This document shows positions 6,476-7,386 of a stretch of DNA of 7,386 nucleotides, in pieces. Position 1 is the stretch's first letter; each line of letters starts with the position of its first letter. A program made the position numbers and the translations under genes. Source of the DNA: Maricaulis sp965657935 (GTDB lineage Bacteria; Pseudomonadota; Alphaproteobacteria; Caulobacterales; Maricaulaceae); assembly GCA_965657935.1 (NCBI GenBank), contig CBFHQE010000130.1:1-7386 (forward strand), given 5' to 3'. The notes under the pieces were generated by a model. It made no database searches, was not told where the DNA came from, and was given only the letters and a program-made list of their open reading frames with translations.

Positions 6476-7386
6476 CTACCGCCGCAGGTTCCGTTGAGGC
6501 CTCTCATTGTTGCGCTCCCAGAACCCTTGCAAGCGTCGAACCAGCTCGGAGGATTGAACGGGAGCAGCAGCGTCGGCTCGGGCCCCATAAAGCGGGTTGA
6601 AGGCGTTTTCCCGGTTTTCATAAACACGCCAGCCACTGTCCCAGCGAAACACGCTCCATCCCGCTCCCGCCTGTTCCAGATCGCGAATGCGCTCGTCCAG
6701 ATAGCCGCTTACTCCCGGCGCCCAGCGGTGCGCCCCAAACTCGCCCATCATCCATCGTGGGTGCCGGGGCGGCGCAAAGCGGCCATCACCAGGCATGGCA
6801 GCGAGCGAGTCTGTGCGTGACTGGTGGGAAAAGGCTCGTGGCGCATAGTCATGCACACACAAAACTGACGGATCGTCTGCTGCCAGCCCTAGATTGGCCT
6901 CGAACTGCTTGTTCGCATAACCATCCGGCGAGACAAGCACGGGAACATCGGGGTTGGTCTGACGGACAATGCGCGCCAACCGCCTTGCCAGGGACGGCCA
7001 GTCGGCTGGCGTGTTCGCGACCCGATTGGCCAATTCCTGTGGATCCCAGATCTCAAGCGGCCTTCCATCGGAAGTCGGAGCGACCTGGTTTGCATTTGGC
7101 TCCACCATCAGCAGGAAGCCTGCGAGATTGTTCCGCCCCCGGAAATAGTCCGCCGTCGTGCGCCACATCTCCTCCCACGCCAGGTGGTATCGCTCATCCG
7201 TCCAGACACGGTCATTGAGCATATGCTCGGGAAACCAGCTGCCCGCATCGTCTCGGTGAAAGGTGAAAGCGCTACGCCCCGGACCCGTACGAAAACCGAT
7301 AACGACGAACAGCCCCCATCGGTCAGCTCGGGTCACCAGATCGTCAAGATTATCCAGCGCATCCTGATCGATCCGAAACGGGGCCT
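6476..7386 (-). CDS. Glycoside hydrolase family 5 (cellulase-like) protein, 5' end outside window
   Basis: The C-terminal 302 residues are present and the N-terminus lies beyond the right edge. The visible chain (numbered from the edge) fits a GH5/clan A TIM barrel. LDDLVTRADRWGLFVVIGF (13-31) is a helix-strand unit near the middle of the barrel. GFLLMVEPNAN (89-99) holds the probable acid/base Glu95. VPVLVSPDGY (147-156) is a strand. VHDY (177-180) carries the substrate-contact His and Tyr. RWMMGEFGAHRW (210-221) holds the nucleophile Glu215 in the classic GEFG motif, and AGWSVFRWDSGW (241-252) gives the last aromatic strand. The Asn that normally precedes the acid/base Glu is Val here. GH5 enzymes cut beta-linked glucans, mannans and related chains; in a polysaccharide locus the likely role is trimming or release of the glycan. 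Whether it is secreted cannot be judged without the N-terminus. It is the first visible gene of the minus-strand group. Confidence 0.85.
   Translation of the reverse strand, partial: APFRIDQDALDNLDDLVTRADRWGLFVVIGFRTGPGRSAFTFHRDDAGSWFPEHMLNDRVWTDERYHLAWEEMWRTTADYFRGRNNLAGFLLMVEPNANQVAPTSDGRPLEIWDPQELANRVANTPADWPSLARRLARIVRQTNPDVPVLVSPDGYANKQFEANLGLAADDPSVLCVHDYAPRAFSHQSRTDSLAAMPGDGRFAPPRHPRWMMGEFGAHRWAPGVSGYLDERIRDLEQAGAGWSVFRWDSGWRVYENRENAFNPLYGARADAAAPVQSSELVRRLQGFWERNNERPQRNLRR

Noticed and set aside
6397..6636. 80-codon upstream extension of the acyltransferase gene to 6636
   Set aside because: It would overlap the GH5-like gene by 161 bases. Two better starts with ribosome sites lie downstream (6507 and 6396).
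1..7386. Mobile element, phage, CRISPR or toxin-antitoxin content
   Set aside because: No transposase, integrase, direct-repeat array, terminal inverted repeats or small paired toxin-antitoxin genes were seen on either strand. Genes are tightly packed with uniform composition.

Overview
The window looks like chromosome from an alphaproteobacterium, most likely a Maricaulis/Hyphomonas/Caulobacter-type organism. This rests on the high-GC codon use, the style of the secreted PD40 protein, the Caulobacter-like sugar transferase and a TTAACCAT box of the kind used by the cell-cycle regulator CtrA. The genus is an inference from remembered protein families, not from a search. No tRNA, rRNA, CRISPR array, insertion sequence or phage gene was seen. 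Coding density is very high, and the longest gene-free stretch is only about 120 bases.

Left part (1-2379, minus strand): the first 205 codons of a secreted PD40 beta-propeller protein, probably the front of a large propeller-amidohydrolase, with its 3' part outside the window. Upstream of it, on the same strand and 92 bases away, lies a complete SulP-family anion transporter with a C-terminal STAS domain. A 10-bp perfect palindrome sits in the gap between them.

Middle (2380-4065): a 123-base divergent promoter region leads rightward into a polyprenyl-phosphate sugar-1-phosphate transferase. This is the membrane enzyme that puts the first sugar on the lipid carrier for an exported polysaccharide.

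Right part (4062-7386, minus strand): three co-directional genes are read toward the sugar transferase in the order GH5-like glycoside hydrolase (5' end outside the window), BioF2/CelD-type GNAT acyltransferase, then ATP-grasp ligase. The gaps are 79 and 37 bases, so they probably form one operon. The ATP-grasp gene and the sugar transferase meet tail to tail, with their stop codons interlocked in one CTAG.

Taken together, positions 2503-7386 read as part of an extracellular polysaccharide locus: a chain-initiating transferase, a hydrolase that may trim the glycan, and two enzymes (ATP-grasp and GNAT) that could add acyl or aminoacyl groups to a sugar or its precursor. The family calls are well supported. 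The joint function is inference, and it is the most interesting point of the window.
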